From: Halobacteriales archaeon QS_9_67_15
GTDB lineage: Archaea > Halobacteriota > Halobacteria > Halobacteriales > Haloarculaceae
Assembly: GCA_003023165.1 (NCBI GenBank)
Contig: PXSD01000039.1
Coordinates: 1 to 7,240, forward strand
Direction of reading: 5' to 3'
Length of the DNA stretch: 7,240 nt
The position numbers and the translations under genes are program-made. Under the pieces are notes generated by a model. It was not told the DNA's origin and did no database searches. It worked only from the letters and a program-made list of their open reading frames with translations. Below are positions 4,731-7,240 of this stretch, in pieces. The stretch's first letter is position 1. The number at the start of each line of letters is the position of its first letter.

Positions 4731-7240
4731 TCAGAACCGACGTGATGTCCAGAGAGTACCGACTGCGAGCACGAGCGCAACGAGCGTCACCGAGCCACCG
4801 AATCCGGGACCAGCTCCAGCGGTGGGACCGGGAGTAACGGAAGCCGTCGATGCTGATGTGTCTGTCTCTCCGGGGTCTGTTTCGGCATCGTCGGTCGACG
4901 TGGCAGTCGTTGATTGGGTCGATGTCGCCGTCGCGGAGACGTCGACGACGCCGACGCGTTCGCCGTCGACGGCGACGGTGTGTTCGGACGATTCACGGAG
5001 GGGGACGTCAAGCGAAACGGTTTCCGATTCACCCGCCTCGAGTGCGACGCGGGCCGTCGTGACGGTGTTTCCGTCGACCGTGACCGTCGCGTTGTGGTGG
5101 CCGAAGACGTCGCCAGTGTTCGTAATCGTCACCGGGACGCGCATCGTTTCGCCCTGCTGTACGGTCTCGGGAAGCGACGCGACAGAGACGTCGAACGAGT
5201 CCGACGCAGGAACGACCTGCACGGGCTGTGACGGGAGACTACGGAGACCCACGTTGTGGGGTCCGGGCTCGTCGAAGCGGACCTCCATCGTCCAGCTGTC
5301 CCTGATCCCGGTCACCTCGAACTCCGTCTCAGCTCTCAGGTCGCCGTCGACGGTGAGCGAGACGGTGCGGCGTTCGCCGACCGACTCCCTGTCGGCGCTG
5401 GCGAGGACCGTCACGTTCACCGGTTCGCCGACTGCGACGCTGTCGGTCGGGACAACCGTCCCGTGCACGGCCGTCTCCGGAACGTCCTCCCGGTAGTGGA
5501 CGACCTGCGCTCGGCGCGGTCTGTCGAGGACGACCTCAGACTGAGTAGTCTGCCATGACAGGTCGTTGAACCAGTCGGAGGACTTGGTCCGGAATCGGAC
5601 GGGCCCGGACAGTTCGAGTCCTGCTCGCTCGCTGATGACGAATCGCCCGCGGGCGGTCGTTTGGTTCCGAATAGAGAGGTCGCTCCCGACGTCGACGGCG
5701 ACGGACGCGTTCGATATCGGATCGCCCTCGGTGTCGACCACCCTGACCGAGAACGGGGACGCCGACGACGGCAGTGTGGTGTTGGTATCGGTTCGGAGCT
5801 CGGCGGGTGTCTGTCCGGACCCGAACACGTAGACGTCCGGAACGTCGTCGCGGGGGAATATCTCACCGCCGACGGTGGCCTGGACGTACCCGAGTCCGTA
5901 GTCGTTCGGGCGCTCGACCACCTCGGCCGACCAGCTGCCGTCGTCCGCCGGCACTCCCACCGTATGCGGGAAGCGAACGAGCGTCGAGAGTCGCTCGAGG
6001 TCTCCGTCGAGGAATCTGGTCTGGAGCGTCGTCCGCGTGCTGGTCACCACTACGACCCCTGTGTCGGTCGCGACAGGTCCGACGCGTCCCGCTATCGTCG
6101 TCGTGTTGACGAACGGGTAGAGCGAGGGCTGGTTTCCGACCGGTGGGTCGTTGCGACCGACGACGTACGTCTCGAAGTACTCGTCGAGCGACGTGCCCGC
6201 GACGTCCTCCGAGAGAGACTGCAACACCGTCGCGGTTATCTGGCCGTCGTGACGGTTGAGTCTCCGGAAGACGTCGACGAACGACCGCGACCCGTCCGTC
6301 GCCTCACGGATTCGCCGGTCGAGTCCGTAGAGGACGTAGGCACCGTACTCGTACCCCGCCTGGCGGGTACCGCTGGCCCCGGTCAGGTCGACCGCCTCGC
6401 CGCCCCACCTGTCGTGGTAGAACGCGTAACTCGTCTGTCCGTACCGCCAGCTCAACTGCGTCGCCTCGAACGCCGCAACCCCTTCGGTCAGCCATAGCGT
6501 CGACTCGCCGCGCTCGCGAGTGACGTCGAACTCCTGGCGCGTGTGGACGTACTCGTGGAGGTACGTCGGTTCGCCGTTCCAGCTGCCGTCGGCGTGGAAC
6601 CAGAACGAGCGGTCGCCTGCCGAACCACCTCCGCGGATCGGCTCCGGGACCGCGAACGCCGTGACCGTCTCGTCCACCGCACCGACGTCGAGGTCCGCCG
6701 AGGCCGCCGCGAGTCGGTCGAGGACCACTGTCCGGTTCGGCCGCATATCCGCCGCGGCTGCCGGCCGAACGAGTTCGATCGTCTGGTTCGGTGCCGACCG
6801 CTCGTACACCTCGTGCGGACCGAGATACGCGAGTCCGTCGGCCGCAGTCAGGTTCTCCTGGTCCCCCCGCGTTACGTCGATATCGGTGTCGCCGTAGTGC
6901 GTGTAGGGCCTGAAGAACGCCCACTCGCCGACGTCGACCTTCGAGCGGCCGTAGCTATCGGTGGCGTTGACCGAGAGGTGCACTGTCGCGGTCGGCCGGT
7001 TCGTCGACTTGTCCCACACGATCGACCCGGACTCGACCGAGAGGCCGTCCGTCTCGACGACCGTCGCACGGTGGTCGATCCGTTCGCTCCACGATCCGCC
7101 CTCCAGGTCCGAGAGGTCGTACGCCAGTTGGACGCTGACGTTCCCCGGGTCTGCCGGTCGCAGCCGGTACGTCTCCGTCACCGAGACCGGCGCATCGCCG
7201 GTTCCCTCGGCCGGCTGGCTGGCCGACGACACGCCCGTCT
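4731..7240 (-). CDS. Secreted gluzincin metallopeptidase with CARDB-like domain and PGF-CTERM anchor (N-terminus beyond window)
   Basis: This is a predicted cell-surface zinc peptidase. The frame is open to the right edge, so the N-terminus and expected signal peptide are missing. Residues here are counted from the GTG at 7232, which is probably not the true start. An N-terminal beta-rich region (about 15-125) precedes the catalytic domain. HEYVH (226-230, DNA 6543-6557) supplies two zinc-binding His and the catalytic Glu227. WLTEG (247-251) supplies the third ligand, Glu250. YEYGAYVLYGLDRRIRE (about 294-310) resembles the post-ligand helix of M1/M61 peptidases. A carboxypeptidase-regulatory-like region (about 493-575) and a region resembling an Ig-like fold (about 590-675) follow. 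A CARDB-like domain (about 678-762), a Ser/Thr/Asp-rich stalk (about 765-805), PGFG, a hydrophobic helix and a final RRF complete the chain. PGF-CTERM tails are cut by archaeosortase A and lipid-anchored. More than ten N-x-S/T sequons fit an N-glycosylated surface protein. The substrate is unknown. The H-to-E spacing is 19 residues rather than the usual 18. Confidence 0.9.
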   Translation of the reverse strand, partial: TGVSSASQPAEGTGDAPVSVTETYRLRPADPGNVSVQLAYDLSDLEGGSWSERIDHRATVVETDGLSVESGSIVWDKSTNRPTATVHLSVNATDSYGRSKVDVGEWAFFRPYTHYGDTDIDVTRGDQENLTAADGLAYLGPHEVYERSAPNQTIELVRPAAAADMRPNRTVVLDRLAAASADLDVGAVDETVTAFAVPEPIRGGGSAGDRSFWFHADGSWNGEPTYLHEYVHTRQEFDVTRERGESTLWLTEGVAAFEATQLSWRYGQTSYAFYHDRWGGEAVDLTGASGTRQAGYEYGAYVLYGLDRRIREATDGSRSFVDVFRRLNRHDGQITATVLQSLSEDVAGTSLDEYFETYVVGRNDPPVGNQPSLYPFVNTTTIAGRVGPVATDTGVVVVTSTRTTLQTRFLDGDLERLSTLVRFPHTVGVPADDGSWSAEVVERPNDYGLGYVQATVGGEIFPRDDVPDVYVFGSGQTPAELRTDTNTTLPSSASPFSVRVVDTEGDPISNASVAVDVGSDLSIRNQTTARGRFVISERAGLELSGPVRFRTKSSDWFNDLSWQTTQSEVVLDRPRRAQVVHYREDVPETAVHGTVVPTDSVAVGEPVNVTVLASADRESVGERRTVSLTVDGDLRAETEFEVTGIRDSWTMEVRFDEPGPHNVGLRSLPSQPVQVVPASDSFDVSVASLPETVQQGETMRVPVTITNTGDVFGHHNATVTVDGNTVTTARVALEAGESETVSLDVPLRESSEHTVAVDGERVGVVDVSATATSTQSTTATSTDDAETDPGETDTSASTASVTPGPTAGAGPGFGGSVTLVALVLAVGTLWTSRRF

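Noticed and set aside
5661..6497. Plus-strand frame of 278 codons inside the peptidase gene
   Set aside because: It is Arg- and Val-rich shadow translation opposite the zinc peptidase, unlike the acidic proteins of this genome.
1..7240. CRISPR arrays, intact insertion sequences, or a defence or secretion gene cluster
   Set aside because: I saw no regularly spaced direct repeats, transposase or nuclease genes, or set of functionally linked unknown genes in the window.

Overview
The window is from a haloarchaeon (class Halobacteria; the family is not resolved, Haloarcula-like at best). The GC content is very high and codons mostly end in C or G. The encoded proteins are strongly acidic. The start of the small membrane gene looks leaderless, with a TATA element about 28 bases upstream. 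The tRNA gene has no encoded CCA, and one surface protein ends in an archaeal PGF-CTERM signal.

Layout, left to right. Positions 2-250 (+) hold the 3' end of pdxS (pyridoxal 5'-phosphate synthase). Next is a MscS-type mechanosensitive channel gene (443-1624, +). Its end overlaps by 19 bp, tail to tail, with a small two-helix membrane protein gene of unknown function (1606-1923, -). A cis-prenyl diphosphate synthase gene, uppS (2050-2976, -), lies upstream of that one on the same strand. A 129-bp divergent intergenic region separates uppS from a PPP-type calcineurin-like metallophosphoesterase gene (3106-4035, +).

The stretch 4036-4578 has no intact gene. On the minus strand it carries what reads as a frameshifted, truncated remnant of a surface protein gene. 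The clear part is thrombospondin type 3 (TSP3) calcium-binding repeats; a degenerate von Willebrand A (vWA) segment is more tentative. Beside it is a 66-bp cluster of three inverted repeats. One of these is a 22-bp perfect palindrome, and another is a hairpin followed by a T-run that looks like the terminator of the adjacent tRNA. Positions 4579-4649 (-) encode tRNA-Pro(GGG) with its own TATA-like promoter. From 4731 to the right edge (-) runs a large secreted metallopeptidase of the gluzincin type. It has a carboxypeptidase-regulatory-like region, a CARDB-like domain, a Ser/Thr-rich stalk and a PGF-CTERM anchor. Its N-terminus, presumably with the signal peptide, lies outside the window.

The genes do not form one pathway. 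They are mostly single-gene units of housekeeping or cell-envelope type: cofactor synthesis, osmotic protection, lipid carrier synthesis, phosphatase, tRNA and surface protease. The most informative part is the accessory-looking gap between the phosphoesterase and the tRNA gene. I see no CRISPR array, intact insertion sequence or clear new multi-gene system.
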